64,000 nucleotides of DNA, from positions 1-64,000 of the forward strand of contig JBBQHI010000015.1 of assembly GCA_038323835.1 (NCBI GenBank). Direction: 5' to 3'. Position 1 is the first letter of the stretch, and the number at the start of each line of letters is the position of its first letter. This stretch comes from JACVRW01 sp038323835 (GTDB lineage: Bacteria > Actinomycetota > Thermoleophilia > Solirubrobacterales > Thermoleophilaceae). Positions 25,278 to 34,600 of this stretch are shown one piece after another. Under the pieces are notes generated by a model. The model was not told where the DNA came from. It worked only from the letters and a program-made list of their open reading frames with translations, and made no database searches. The position numbers were made by a program, and so were the translations under genes.

Positions 25278-26897
25278 TTGGCCACCACGCCCGATCACAA
25301 GCCGAGCATCGCCCCGATCGTCGGTCCGGACGATCCGCGCCGCTTCACCGACTCCGGCATCGAGATCAAGAACACCTACGGCGCGGGAGACGTGGCGCCC
25401 GAGCTGGAGGAGCGTCTCGGCGCTCCGGGGGAGTATCCGTACACCCGAGGCGTGCACCCGGACATGTACCGCGGCCGCACGTGGACGATGCGCCAGTACG
25501 CGGGCTACGCGAGCGCCAAGGAGACCAACGAGCGCTTCCACTACCTGATCGACCACGGGTCCACCGGCCTCTCCATGGCCTTCGACCTGCCCACCCAGCT
25601 CGGCCGAGACTCTGACGACCCGCTGTGCGAGGGCGAGGTGGGCCGCACCGGCGTGGCCATCGACTCCATCGACGACATGCGCCGGGTGTTCGACGGCATC
25701 CCGCTGGATCAGGTGTCCACGTCGATGACGATCAACGCGCCGGCGGCGGTGCTGCTGCTGCTCTACGAGCTGGTGGGCGAGGAGCAGGGGGTGGAGGCCG
25801 AGAAGCTCCAGGGCACCACCCAGAACGACATCCTCAAGGAGTACATCGCCCGCGGGAACTTCATCTACCCGCCCGTCCCGGCGATGCGGCTCACCACCGA
25901 CCTGTTCGCCTACTGCCACGAGCGCGTGCCCAAGTGGAACACGATCTCGATCTCCGGCTACCACATGCGCGAGAAGGGCTGCTCGGCGGTGCAGGAGGTG
26001 GGCTTCACGCTCGCCAACGCGATCGCCTATGTGCAGGCGGCCATCGACGCCGGCCTCGAGGTGGACGAGTTCGGGCCCCGGCTGGCCTTCTTCTTCAACG
26101 GCCACAACCACGTGTTCCAGGAGGTGGCCAAGTTCCGCGCCGTCCGCCGGATGTGGGCGCGCATCATGCGCGAGCGCTTCGGGGCTCGTGACGAGCGTTC
26201 CCTGAAGATCCGCTTCCACACCCAGACCGGAGGCGTGACGCTGGCTGCGCAGCAGCCCGAGAACAACATCGTGCGCGTGGCGCTCCAGGGGTTCGCCGCG
26301 GTGGCCGGGGGCACCCAGTCGCTGCACACCAACGGCTTCGACGAGGCCCTGGCCCTCCCCACGGAGCGCGCCGCGCGGATCGCGCTGCGCACCCAGCAGA
26401 TCCTGGCCCACGAGTCGGGTGCCGCCGACACGGCGGACCCGTTCGCCGGCTCCTACTTCGTGGAGGCGCTCACCGATGAGATCGAGGACGCCGCGCAGGC
26501 CCTGATCGACAAGGTGGACGAGCTGGGCGGCTCGGTGGAGTGCATCCCGTTCATCCGCGCGGAGGTGGAGGAGTCCGCCTGGGGCTACCAGGAGCGCTAC
26601 AAGCACAAGCAGGACATCGTCGTGGGCGTGAACAAGTACGTCACCGAGGACGTGGACGAGGTGGAGACCCTGCGAGTGGATCCCGAGTCCGAGCGCCAGC
26701 AGGTCGAGAGGCTGAAGGCCTTCAAGGCCGACCGCGACGCCGACGCCGTGCGCGACCGGCTCGACGAGCTGCGCACCGCCTGCGGGGAGACGGCCAACCT
26801 GCTCCATCCGCTGCGCGCGGCGCTGAAGGACCACTGCACGCTGGGCGAGGTCAGCGGCGTCCTGCGCGAAGAGTACGGCGAGTACTCGGAGGCCTGA
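25278..26897 (+). CDS. Methylmalonyl-CoA mutase family, large (substrate-binding) subunit without B12 domain
   Basis: 539 residues from TTG 25278. The (beta/alpha)8 mutase domain shows 'SGIEIKNTYGAGDVAP', 'GEYPYTRGVHPDMYRGRTWT', 'MRQYAGYASAKETNERFHYL', 'DLPTQLGRDSDDP' and 'RFHTQTGGVTLAAQQPENNI'. These are signatures of acyl-CoA mutases converting methylmalonyl-CoA to succinyl-CoA (or isobutyryl/ethylmalonyl analogues). The cobalamin-binding DxHxxG domain is absent. The subunit must therefore pair with a separate small B12-binding protein that is not in the window. With the carboxylase genes at 30024 and 45103 and sucCD, it outlines propionyl-CoA catabolism. Substrate choice within the family is not certain. 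Confidence 0.88.
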   Translation: MATTPDHKPSIAPIVGPDDPRRFTDSGIEIKNTYGAGDVAPELEERLGAPGEYPYTRGVHPDMYRGRTWTMRQYAGYASAKETNERFHYLIDHGSTGLSMAFDLPTQLGRDSDDPLCEGEVGRTGVAIDSIDDMRRVFDGIPLDQVSTSMTINAPAAVLLLLYELVGEEQGVEAEKLQGTTQNDILKEYIARGNFIYPPVPAMRLTTDLFAYCHERVPKWNTISISGYHMREKGCSAVQEVGFTLANAIAYVQAAIDAGLEVDEFGPRLAFFFNGHNHVFQEVAKFRAVRRMWARIMRERFGARDERSLKIRFHTQTGGVTLAAQQPENNIVRVALQGFAAVAGGTQSLHTNGFDEALALPTERAARIALRTQQILAHESGAADTADPFAGSYFVEALTDEIEDAAQALIDKVDELGGSVECIPFIRAEVEESAWGYQERYKHKQDIVVGVNKYVTEDVDEVETLRVDPESERQQVERLKAFKADRDADAVRDRLDELRTACGETANLLHPLRAALKDHCTLGEVSGVLREEYGEYSEA

Positions 26898-26915
26898 GCG
26901 GATGCGGCGCGCCAA

Positions 26916-26960
26916 GGGAGGAGCGCAGCCCGGGCGCCGGCCGGGCGAGCACCGGACCAT
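26916..26960 (+). repeat. Dispersed hairpin repeat, copy C
   Basis: Head 'GAGGAGCGCAGC', arms GCCCGGGC and GGCCGGGC with one internal mismatch and an atypical GCC loop, tail 'GAGCACCGGACCA'. The tail runs into the ATG start codon (26959) of the next gene, so the repeat forms that gene's entire leader. Confidence 0.85.
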
Positions 26961-27366
26961 GTCCATCGCCCTCGCCGTGGTCGTGCTCTGTGCCGCTACG
27001 GCGGCCACCGCCGAGGCCCGCATGCGCTCCTTTCACACGCCGTCCGGCAACATCGCCTGCCTCTACCGCTCCGGAGACATGGCTGCGGTGCTCGCCCGAT
27101 CACCGATCGGGCTCCGCTCCTCGCCGCCCGCACTCCGCTGCGACGTCCGCAGCCTGAACGACACCGCGTTCACGCTCGACCGCGGCCACCGGGGAAAGCG
27201 CGTTCACGTGACCGACGCCGTGCCCGCCGGGCGGGTGCTGGCCTACGGCAGCTCCCTCCGCCTGGGACCGTTTCGCTGCAAGTCCCGCACCACCGGGCTC
27301 ACCTGCCGCAGCCGCCCGAGCGGGCACGGCTTCGCCCTCAGCCGGGAGCGCCAGCGGGTCTTCTGA
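26959..27366 (+). CDS. Secreted DUF6636-like protein interrupted in frame by a repeat copy
   Basis: 135 residues from ATG 26959; the frame extending upstream to 26902 only translates repeat C. A signal peptide 'SIALAVVVLCAATAATAEA' is followed by the family's opening 'RSFHTPSGNIACLYRSGD'. The family usually continues within a few residues to 'LRCDVRS'. Here about 14 residues ('AAVLARSPIGLRSSPP'), encoded by inverted repeat copy D, separate the two. The conserved 'LRCDVRSLNDTAF' and later 'RCKSRTTGLTCRS' resume in frame. Four cysteines suggest two disulfides outside the cell. The function of the family is unknown. Confidence 0.65.
   Translation: MSIALAVVVLCAATAATAEARMRSFHTPSGNIACLYRSGDMAAVLARSPIGLRSSPPALRCDVRSLNDTAFTLDRGHRGKRVHVTDAVPAGRVLAYGSSLRLGPFRCKSRTTGLTCRSRPSGHGFALSRERQRVF
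27083..27125 (-). repeat. Dispersed hairpin repeat, copy D, inside a coding region
   Basis: Reading the minus strand: head 'GCGAGGAGCGGA', perfect eight-pair stem GCCCGATC/GATCGGGC with GGT loop, tail 'GAGCACCGCAG'. It is closest to copy G, sharing the GATC arms and the CACCGCAG tail. It inserts in frame into the secreted DUF6636-like gene 125 bases after copy C, in the opposite orientation. Confidence 0.85.
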
Positions 27367-27427
27367 CCGGGGCCGACCAAGCCCGCCCAGGGGCAGGATT
27401 CGCCCACCGGCCCGCGAAACCGGCTGA

Positions 27428-27841
27428 ATGCGGACTCTCGAGGTCTCACGCACGCTGGTGAAGTCCCCGCCCGAGCTCTGGGCCGAGCTGAGCGGGGAAG
27501 CTCTCACCGAGGCCGTGGGAGGCGGATCCCTGAAGGTGGCGGAGGAGGAGCGGCGGATCGAGTGGGAGGCCGGCGGCGCCAAGGGTGCCGCCGTGCTCGA
27601 GCCCGCCGGATGGGGCACCAAGCTGACGCTGACCGCCGAGGTGCAGGAGGAGGTGGCCCAGCTCGAGCCCGAGGTGGCCCGGATGGGCCTGTGGGCACGA
27701 CTCCGCGGAGCGACCCCGGTCCCGCCGCCCCCGCCCGGCCCGCCGGTGGACACTGCCCGCGGCGACGACCTGGAGAAGGCCTTCGGGCACCTGCTCGACG
27801 ACCTCGGCTTCGGTCGCCGGCGACCGTTCCAGAACAGCTAG
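27428..27841 (+). CDS. Hypothetical SRPBCC-like small protein
   Basis: 137 residues. The opening 'RTLEVSRTLVKSPPELWAEL' followed by strand-rich 'SLKVAEEERRIEWEAGGAKG' and 'GWGTKLTLTAEVQEE' looks like a START/SRPBCC (polyketide cyclase-dehydrase) fold: beta strand, two helices, then antiparallel strands. A Pro-rich linker ('TPVPPPPPGPPV') and a C-terminal helix follow. No catalytic residue is assigned. It ends 13 bases before the sulfatase-like gene and is probably co-transcribed with it. The fold assignment is by pattern only. Confidence 0.55.
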   Translation: MRTLEVSRTLVKSPPELWAELSGEALTEAVGGGSLKVAEEERRIEWEAGGAKGAAVLEPAGWGTKLTLTAEVQEEVAQLEPEVARMGLWARLRGATPVPPPPPGPPVDTARGDDLEKAFGHLLDDLGFGRRRPFQNS

Positions 27842-27854
27842 GTTCCTCCGGAGC

Positions 27855-29318
27855 TTGAGCTCCGCTCACCACCGCAGCACCCGCAGGGGCTTCATCGAGA
27901 CGGGTGCGTCGGCCGCGGCCGCCCTGGCGCTCGGACCCGCGTCGGCACGGGCCGCCGATCGCCCCAACCTGCTCGTGATCATGGTGGACACGCTGCGCGC
28001 GGACCACGTGTACGGCAGCAGCATCCGCACGCCGAACATGGATGCTCTCGTGCGCCAGGGGCTGCGGTTCACCCGCGCGTACCCGGAGGCCATGCCCACC
28101 GTACCCGCGCGCAACTCGATCCTCTCCGGCCGCCGCCAGTTCCCGTTCCGGAACTGGCATGACTGGCGCGGGCTGCTCGACTCGCCCGGGTGGTCCCCGC
28201 TCCGCGACGTGGAGCACGCACTGCCCGCCACGCTCCGCCGCGCCGGCTACTGGACCGGCTACGCCACCGACAACCCGTTCCTCGGGTTCTCCTACCCCTA
28301 CCTCGGCCTCCGCCGCGGGTTCAACCGCTTCGTCCGCACCGGCGGGGAGATCGGCAGCCGCCGTTCGGGGGTGTCGGAACGCGAGATGCGGCACTGGCTC
28401 TTTCCCGCGCTCCAGTCCGACGTGAAGGCGCGCGAGCGCCTGCGCCACTACATCGCCAACAGCCACAACTCCCACGACGAGTCGCGCTCGTTCGCGGCCA
28501 AGGTTTTCTCCAACGGAATCCGCCTCCTCGACCAGGCCGCGGCCCACCGGCCCTTCGCCCTCTTCCTCGACACCTACGAGCCGCACGAGCCGTGGACCCC
28601 GCCGCGCAAGTACGTGGACCTCTATGGCGACCCCGACTACCACGGCCCCGAGCCGGGAATGCCGCGCTACGGACTGGTCTCGGACTACATGCGTGGCCGC
28701 GACCCGTCGCTGGTGCTGAAGCGGATGCGCGCCCTCTACGCGGCCGAGGTGACCATGACCGACGCGTGGCTGGGCCACTTCCTCGAGCGCTTCCACCAGC
28801 TCGGGCTGGACCGCGACACCGCGATCGTGCTGGTGGGCGATCACGGCTTCCTGCTGGGCGACTACGGCTGGACCGGGAAGATCTCCTCGATCCTCCACCC
28901 CGCCCTCATACACGTGCCGATGGTGGTGGTCGACCCGGCCCGGCGCCGCGCCGGCCACGCCTCGGATTACTTCGCCCAGACCCACGACCTCGCCCCCACG
29001 CTGCTCTCGCTCGCCGGCGTGCGCGCGCCCCGGCGGATGGACGGCATCGACCTCTCACCGCTCTTCGAGGGTCGCCGCCCCCACGGGCGCCCGATGGCCT
29101 ACGGGGGCTACGCGAACTCGCTCTACGCCCGCACGGACGACTGGAAGCTGATCGCGGACAACCGCGGGCACAACCGGCGCCTGTACGACGTGAAGCACGA
29201 CCCGGGCGAGACGCGGAACCTGGCCCGGCGCCACCCGGAGCGCGCCGCCGCCATGTACGACGCGGTGGCCAGGCGGGCGGGCGGCCACCCGCCCTTCTAC
29301 ACGAACTCCCGGGCCTGA
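27855..29318 (+). CDS. Secreted sulfatase-like hydrolase with Thr in place of the formylglycine residue
   Basis: 487 residues from TTG 27855. A twin-arginine-like signal ('STRRGFIETGASAAAALALG') precedes 'RPNLLVIMVDTLRADHVYGS', the alkaline phosphatase/sulfatase metal site (Asp45). In the position of the sulfatase C/S-x-P-x-R motif it reads 'PTVPARNSILSG'. The residue normally oxidised to formylglycine is therefore Thr82. The C-terminal metal motif 'VLVGDHGFLLGDYGWTGK' is intact, as is 'LYDVKHDPGETRNLA'. Without Cys or Ser, classic sulfatase chemistry is unlikely. A Thr nucleophile, as in phosphoethanolamine transferases and some phosphodiesterases of the superfamily, is possible. Confidence 0.8.
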   Translation: MSSAHHRSTRRGFIETGASAAAALALGPASARAADRPNLLVIMVDTLRADHVYGSSIRTPNMDALVRQGLRFTRAYPEAMPTVPARNSILSGRRQFPFRNWHDWRGLLDSPGWSPLRDVEHALPATLRRAGYWTGYATDNPFLGFSYPYLGLRRGFNRFVRTGGEIGSRRSGVSEREMRHWLFPALQSDVKARERLRHYIANSHNSHDESRSFAAKVFSNGIRLLDQAAAHRPFALFLDTYEPHEPWTPPRKYVDLYGDPDYHGPEPGMPRYGLVSDYMRGRDPSLVLKRMRALYAAEVTMTDAWLGHFLERFHQLGLDRDTAIVLVGDHGFLLGDYGWTGKISSILHPALIHVPMVVVDPARRRAGHASDYFAQTHDLAPTLLSLAGVRAPRRMDGIDLSPLFEGRRPHGRPMAYGGYANSLYARTDDWKLIADNRGHNRRLYDVKHDPGETRNLARRHPERAAAMYDAVARRAGGHPPFYTNSRA

Positions 29319-29364
29319 CGGCGCGGCGCTACGGTTGGCGTCTAACCCCGAGGAGAAGAGCAAC

Positions 29365-29970
29365 ATGCCCGTCGACCCGAGCAAGACCGCCGTCGTCCTG
29401 ATCGAGTACCAGAACGAGTTCACCTCGGACGGCGGCGCCCTTCACGGCGCGGTCGAGGAGGTCATGGAGCGGACCGGCATGATGGCCAACAGCACACGCG
29501 TGGCCGAGGCGGCCCGCGAGGCCGGCGCCGCCGTCCTGCACGCCCCGATCACCTTCGCCGAGGGCTACAACGAGATCACCTCGCACCCCTACGGGATCCT
29601 CAAGGGCGTGGTTGACGGGAACGCCTTCGTGAAGGACAGCTGGGGCGCGGCCATCGTGGACGAGATGGCCCCGAAGGAGGGCGACATCGTGGTGGAGGGC
29701 AAGCGCGGCCTCGACACCTTCGCCAGCACCAACCTCGACTTCATCCTGCGCAGCAAGGGGATTCAGACCCTCGTGCTGGGCGGCTTCCTCACCAACTGCT
29801 GCGTGGAGTCCACGATGCGCTCCGGTTACGAGAACGGCTACGAGGTGATCACCCTCACCGATTGCATGGCCGCCACCTCCGCCGAGGAGCACGACAACGC
29901 CATCAAGAACGACTTCCCGATGTTCTCCAAGCCGATGAGCTCGGAGGAGTTCATCGGCGAGCTCGGCTGA
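29365..29970 (+). CDS. Isochorismatase-family cysteine hydrolase
   Basis: 201 residues from ATG 29365 with ribosome site GAGGAGAAG. The catalytic cysteine is in 'LGGFLTNCCVESTMRSGYE', the lysine in 'VVEGKRGLDTF', and the cis-peptide region follows. The first triad residue, normally Asp in DxQ, is Glu here ('VLIEYQNEFTSDGG'). The family hydrolyses ureido, amide or enol-ether substrates (isochorismate, nicotinamide, N-carbamoyl compounds). The substrate cannot be deduced. It precedes the carboxyltransferase gene by 53 bases, which contain the degenerate repeat copy E. Confidence 0.78.
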   Translation: MPVDPSKTAVVLIEYQNEFTSDGGALHGAVEEVMERTGMMANSTRVAEAAREAGAAVLHAPITFAEGYNEITSHPYGILKGVVDGNAFVKDSWGAAIVDEMAPKEGDIVVEGKRGLDTFASTNLDFILRSKGIQTLVLGGFLTNCCVESTMRSGYENGYEVITLTDCMAATSAEEHDNAIKNDFPMFSKPMSSEEFIGELG

Positions 29971-29995
29971 GCCGCGGGCGAGAACCGCAGCGCCG

Positions 29996-30023
29996 GCGAG
30001 GAGCGCAGCCGAGCACAGGAGCC

Positions 30024-30026
<3 letters not shown>
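29996..30026 (+). repeat. Dispersed hairpin repeat, copy E (hairpin deleted)
   Basis: Head 'GCGAGGAGCGCAGC' is joined directly to a tail 'CGAGCACAGGAGCC', so the stem-loop has been lost between the arms. The altered tail supplies the GGAG just before the ATG at 30024 and may now serve as ribosome site for the carboxyltransferase gene. Confidence 0.6.
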
Positions 30027-31613
<1,587 letters not shown>

Positions 31614-31618
31614 GGCCC

Positions 31619-31932
31619 TCAGCAGCGCTTGGTCTGCGTGTGCGCCCTGGCCTTCACGCCGTCCTCGGCGGTGAACGTCGCCTGGATCGTCCGCTTCGGG
31701 CCCCTGAAGGCGATGCCCGAGTAGAAGCCGACCCTGCGGAGCCTGCCGGCCACCTTCACCTTCTTCTGGGCCACCCGCTTGAGGATCTTCGTCTCCGTGT
31801 TGCGAATCGTGGTGTTCAGGCCGCCGGGATGCAGGAGGTCCGGGGGGGACGGTGAACCGCAGCTCGTCCGCCCTAGTCGATCGTCCGGTCGTCGGGATCG
31901 GTGATCGAGTCGGCGCCCAGGCGGATCGCCAT
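31619..31932 (-). pseudogene. Decayed small gene with two frame breaks
   Basis: A minus-strand start at ATG 31932 with GGGGGA ribosome site reads 'MAIRLGADSITDPDDRTID' then stops. A second frame continues with 'DELRFTVPP', and at a run of seven C (31842-31848 as G on plus) the reading moves to a third frame, 'DLLHPGGLNTTIRNTETKIL' and on to 'QATFTAEDGVKARAHTQTKR' plus C and a stop at 31619. Joined, these give a coherent beta-rich protein of about 104 residues. The product is unrecognised. The homopolymer makes a sequencing or assembly error possible, but the in-frame stop at 31873 is a separate lesion. Confidence 0.4.
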
Positions 31933-31970
31933 TCCCCCGTGCTTTCCCTGGCCCCTCAAAGGGCGCGAAG

Positions 31971-33278
31971 TCAGGCCTCGGCCGCCACGGCGCGGACGAC
32001 GACCGGCGGGGGCGGCTCCTCGCGTGCCAGCATCGCAAGCAGCGAACCCACCACGAGCACGCCCGCCAGCACGGTCAGCGGTGTCTCGTAGCCACCGGTG
32101 GAGTCCTTCGTCACCCCGGTGAAGGCCGGGCCGGCGAAGCCGCCGAGATTGCCGATCACGGCGATGAGCGCGATGCCCGCGGCCGCCGCGGGGCCGCTGA
32201 GGAAGCTGGTGGGGAGGGTCCAGAAGACCGGGATCGCGGAGAGCACCCCCACGGCCGAGAGCGTGATCCCCAGCGTCAGGGGCACCGGCGAGCCCGCGTA
32301 TGCGGTGAGCAGGGTGCCCACCGCGCCGATCAGGCCCATCCCCGCCACGAAGGGACGCCGGCTCGGCGCCTGGTCCGCACGGCGGGCCACCCACAGCATG
32401 GCCACGGTGGCGATGGCGAAGGGAACCGCGGCCAGCAGGCCCACCTCGAAGTTGGTGTAGCCGGTGCGCTCCTGCACAAGGTCGGGCACGAAGAAGATGA
32501 GCCCGAAGCCGGCTCCCAGCAGGATGAAGTACACGAATCCGAGTAGCCACACCTGCCCGCTCAGCAAGGCGTCGGACAGGCGAGCCTCCCCCTCCTCCGC
32601 CTTGTCGCTCAGCTCCCTCGCGAGCCGCGCCGACAGGTACTCGCGCTCCTCAGGCTCGAGCCATTCGGCGTCCGACGGGCGCTCGTCGAGATAGCGAAGG
32701 GTCACGAACCCCATCACCACCGAGGGGATGCCCTCCACCAGGAACAGCCACTGCCAGCCGTGGAGGCCGGCCACGCCGTCGAGCTCGAGAAGCCCACCCG
32801 ACAGCGGGCCGCCGGCCACGTAGGCCAGCGAGGTGGCGGTGAGGAACAGGGCCAGCACGCGCGAGCGATCCTCGGCGGGGAACCACCAGGTCAGGTAGAG
32901 CACGATCCCGGGGAAGAAGCCCGCCTCGGCGCAGCCGAGCAGGAAGCGCAGGACGTAGAAGCTGCCGGGGCCGCCGATGAACATCATCGAGGCCGAGATC
33001 AGGCCCCACACCACCATGATCCCGGCCAGCCAGCGGCGGGCGCCCACCCGGTAGAGCATCAGGTTGCTGGGCACGCCAAAGATCACGTAGCCGAGCGAGA
33101 AGATGCCGGCGCCGAGGCCGAAGATGGTGTCGCTGAACCCGAGGTCGTCCTCGAGCTGGAGCTGGGCGAAGCTCACGTTCACCCGGTCCAGGTAGGCGAT
33201 CACGTAGATCCCGAACAGGAACGGGATCAGCCGGCGAGTGACCTTCGCGAGCGTCCGGCGCCCGACGTCCTCCTCCAC
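31971..33278 (-). CDS. MFS transporter, anion:cation symporter (ACS) type
   Basis: 435 residues from GTG 33278, giving the normal N-terminus 'EEDVGRRTLAKVTRRLIPF' and twelve hydrophobic helices. The first helix region 'LFGIYVIAYLDRVNVSFAQL', the 'GYVIFGVPSNLMLYRVGARR' loop and 'LGCAEAGFFPGIVLYLTWWF' followed by 'PAEDRSR' match the ACS family (phthalate, tartrate, 4-hydroxyphenylacetate and related organic anion uptake). The central loop 'DERPSDAEWLEPEEREYL' is also characteristic. It is probably an inner-membrane H+-coupled carboxylate importer. It lies 34 bases downstream of the ornithine-cyclodeaminase-like gene on the same strand, so the two may form one unit. Confidence 0.87.
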   Translation of the reverse strand: MEEDVGRRTLAKVTRRLIPFLFGIYVIAYLDRVNVSFAQLQLEDDLGFSDTIFGLGAGIFSLGYVIFGVPSNLMLYRVGARRWLAGIMVVWGLISASMMFIGGPGSFYVLRFLLGCAEAGFFPGIVLYLTWWFPAEDRSRVLALFLTATSLAYVAGGPLSGGLLELDGVAGLHGWQWLFLVEGIPSVVMGFVTLRYLDERPSDAEWLEPEEREYLSARLARELSDKAEEGEARLSDALLSGQVWLLGFVYFILLGAGFGLIFFVPDLVQERTGYTNFEVGLLAAVPFAIATVAMLWVARRADQAPSRRPFVAGMGLIGAVGTLLTAYAGSPVPLTLGITLSAVGVLSAIPVFWTLPTSFLSGPAAAAGIALIAVIGNLGGFAGPAFTGVTKDSTGGYETPLTVLAGVLVVGSLLAMLAREEPPPPVVVRAVAAEA

Positions 33279-33312
33279 GAGCGTGACTCTAAGGCTCCGG
33301 CGGCCGCGCGGG

Positions 33313-34260
33313 CTACAGGTGCACGGTGTCCGGCCTGATCTCCCCCGCGCGGTGGGCCTCGAGCAGGGCGAGGCAGATGGCCAGGTCCTGGATGGCGAGG
33401 CCGGTGCTGTCGAAGAGCGTGGTGGCGCCATCGTCTGAGCGTCCGGGTGCTGCCCCGGTGAGCACGTCGCCGAGCGCGGTCACGCTCTCGCGCGTGACCA
33501 GCCCGGCCTCCACCGCGCCGGTGAGCTCGCCTCCGTGGCTCGCCTGGGCCCACTCGTCGCAGAAGAGCTCGCACGCCGCCACCGCCGCGGGCTCGGCCTC
33601 GGCCTTGCCCGGGCCGTCGGCGCCGAGCATGTTGAGGTGGGCGCCGGGACGAAGGTCGGCCTCCGTGACCACCGGCTCGGCTCCGGGCGTGACGCAGGTC
33701 ACCACGTCACAGGCCAGGGCCTCGTCGAGGCTCCCGGCCTCCCAGCCGAGCTCGCCCGCCAGGCGGCCCGCGGCGTCGGGATCGGGGTCGAAGCACATGC
33801 CCGGGCCGTACTCGGCGTCGGCCAGGCAGCGCGCAGCCCAGGCCCCGTGCAACCCACAGCCCACGATGCCCGCGGTCCGGGCGTCGCCACGGGCCAGCTC
33901 CTGGGCCGCCACCGCCGCCACCGCGCCCGTGCGGAGCGCCGTCACGGCGCGCACGTCCACGAGCGCGAGCAGCTCGCCGTCCGCGGCCGACGACACGCAG
34001 ATCGCCCCCATCACCACCGGCAGCCCGGCCTCGGGGTTGCGCGGGAACGAGGTGACCCACTTGAGGATCGCGATCCCGTCGCCCTTCGCCGGCATGGCCC
34101 GGAAGTCACCCTTCGGCGCGGCGTCCAGGTAGGTCTTGGGCGGCATCTGCCACTCGCCCCCGGCGTGCTCCACGAAGCCGTGGCGCACCCGCTCGATCGC
34201 CTCCGAGGGCGGGATCGCCCGGAGCACCATCTCGTGGGGGAAGACGAGCAGCTCGGCCAC
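33313..34260 (-). CDS. Ornithine cyclodeaminase/mu-crystallin family protein
   Basis: 315 residues, the normal family length. The N-terminal part has 'PPSEAIERVRHGFVEHAGGE' and 'KGDGIAILKWVTSFPRNPEA' with the substrate-binding lysine. The Rossmann motif 'TAGIVGCGLHGAWAARCLAD' lies near residue 130. The family includes ornithine cyclodeaminase, alanine dehydrogenase-like and ketimine reductases. The substrate is not determinable. It is followed on the minus strand by the ACS transporter, suggesting uptake and conversion of an amino or keto acid. A short partial repeat head ('GGGAGGAGCGAAGC', about 34277-34290) lies just upstream of its start. Confidence 0.8.
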   Translation of the reverse strand: MAELLVFPHEMVLRAIPPSEAIERVRHGFVEHAGGEWQMPPKTYLDAAPKGDFRAMPAKGDGIAILKWVTSFPRNPEAGLPVVMGAICVSSAADGELLALVDVRAVTALRTGAVAAVAAQELARGDARTAGIVGCGLHGAWAARCLADAEYGPGMCFDPDPDAAGRLAGELGWEAGSLDEALACDVVTCVTPGAEPVVTEADLRPGAHLNMLGADGPGKAEAEPAAVAACELFCDEWAQASHGGELTGAVEAGLVTRESVTALGDVLTGAAPGRSDDGATTLFDSTGLAIQDLAICLALLEAHRAGEIRPDTVHL

Positions 34261-34319
34261 CGCCTGACCGTACTCACCCGGGAGGAGCGAAGCGCGGGCC
34301 GCGGTAGCCTTCAGACGCA

Positions 34320-34541
34320 GTGGCCCGCAACGGAAAGCACCGGCCGAGCCGCCCCCGCATCGAGCTGCGCGGCGGCGCGGCCATTCCGGAGGAGGCCGCG
34401 GCGATCGCGGCCGCGATCGAGCAGTTCATGCGGGACACCGCACCGCCCCCCGCTCCCGCGAAGGGGATGAGCCCGTGGCTGCGGGCAGGGCTCCTCGAGG
34501 GCACGGGCCGGCCCGCCGACGGTCCCGCCCCCTGGGGATAG
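34320..34541 (+). CDS. Small protein resembling acyl-CoA carboxylase epsilon subunits
   Basis: 73 residues from GTG 34320. The core 'RIELRGGAAIPEEAAAIAAA' followed by 'IEQFMRDTAPPP' and a C-terminal 'MSPWLRAGLLEG' recalls the actinobacterial acyl-CoA carboxylase epsilon (AccE/PccE-like) subunits and similar small helical proteins, which start with a strand and one long helix. It is monocistronic here, with 59 bases to the convergent amidase gene, a space filled by repeat copy F. The similarity is by pattern only. It could equally be an unrelated conserved small protein. Confidence 0.5.
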   Translation: MARNGKHRPSRPRIELRGGAAIPEEAAAIAAAIEQFMRDTAPPPAPAKGMSPWLRAGLLEGTGRPADGPAPWG

Positions 34542-34545
34542 CAGG

Positions 34546-34592
34546 GTCCGGTGCTCGCCCGGGCCACCGCCCCGGGCTGCGCTCCTCCCTGG
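34546..34592 (-). repeat. Dispersed hairpin repeat, copy F
   Basis: Minus-strand reading: head 'GGGAGGAGCGCAGC', arms GCCCGGG and CCCGGGC with a GGT-containing loop, tail 'GAGCACCGGACC'. It occupies almost all of the 59 bases between the convergent stops at 34541 and 34601, where a bidirectional terminator would be expected. Confidence 0.85.
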
Positions 34593-34600
34593 GGGCCGCT

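Noticed and set aside
29335..29364. Upstream start for the isochorismatase-family gene
   Set aside because: The ATG at 29365 has a good GAGGAG ribosome site and matches the family N-terminus; the extension does not.
34277..34297. Ninth repeat copy upstream of the ornithine-cyclodeaminase-like gene
   Set aside because: Only a head-like GGGAGGAGCGAAGC is present, with no second arm or tail.
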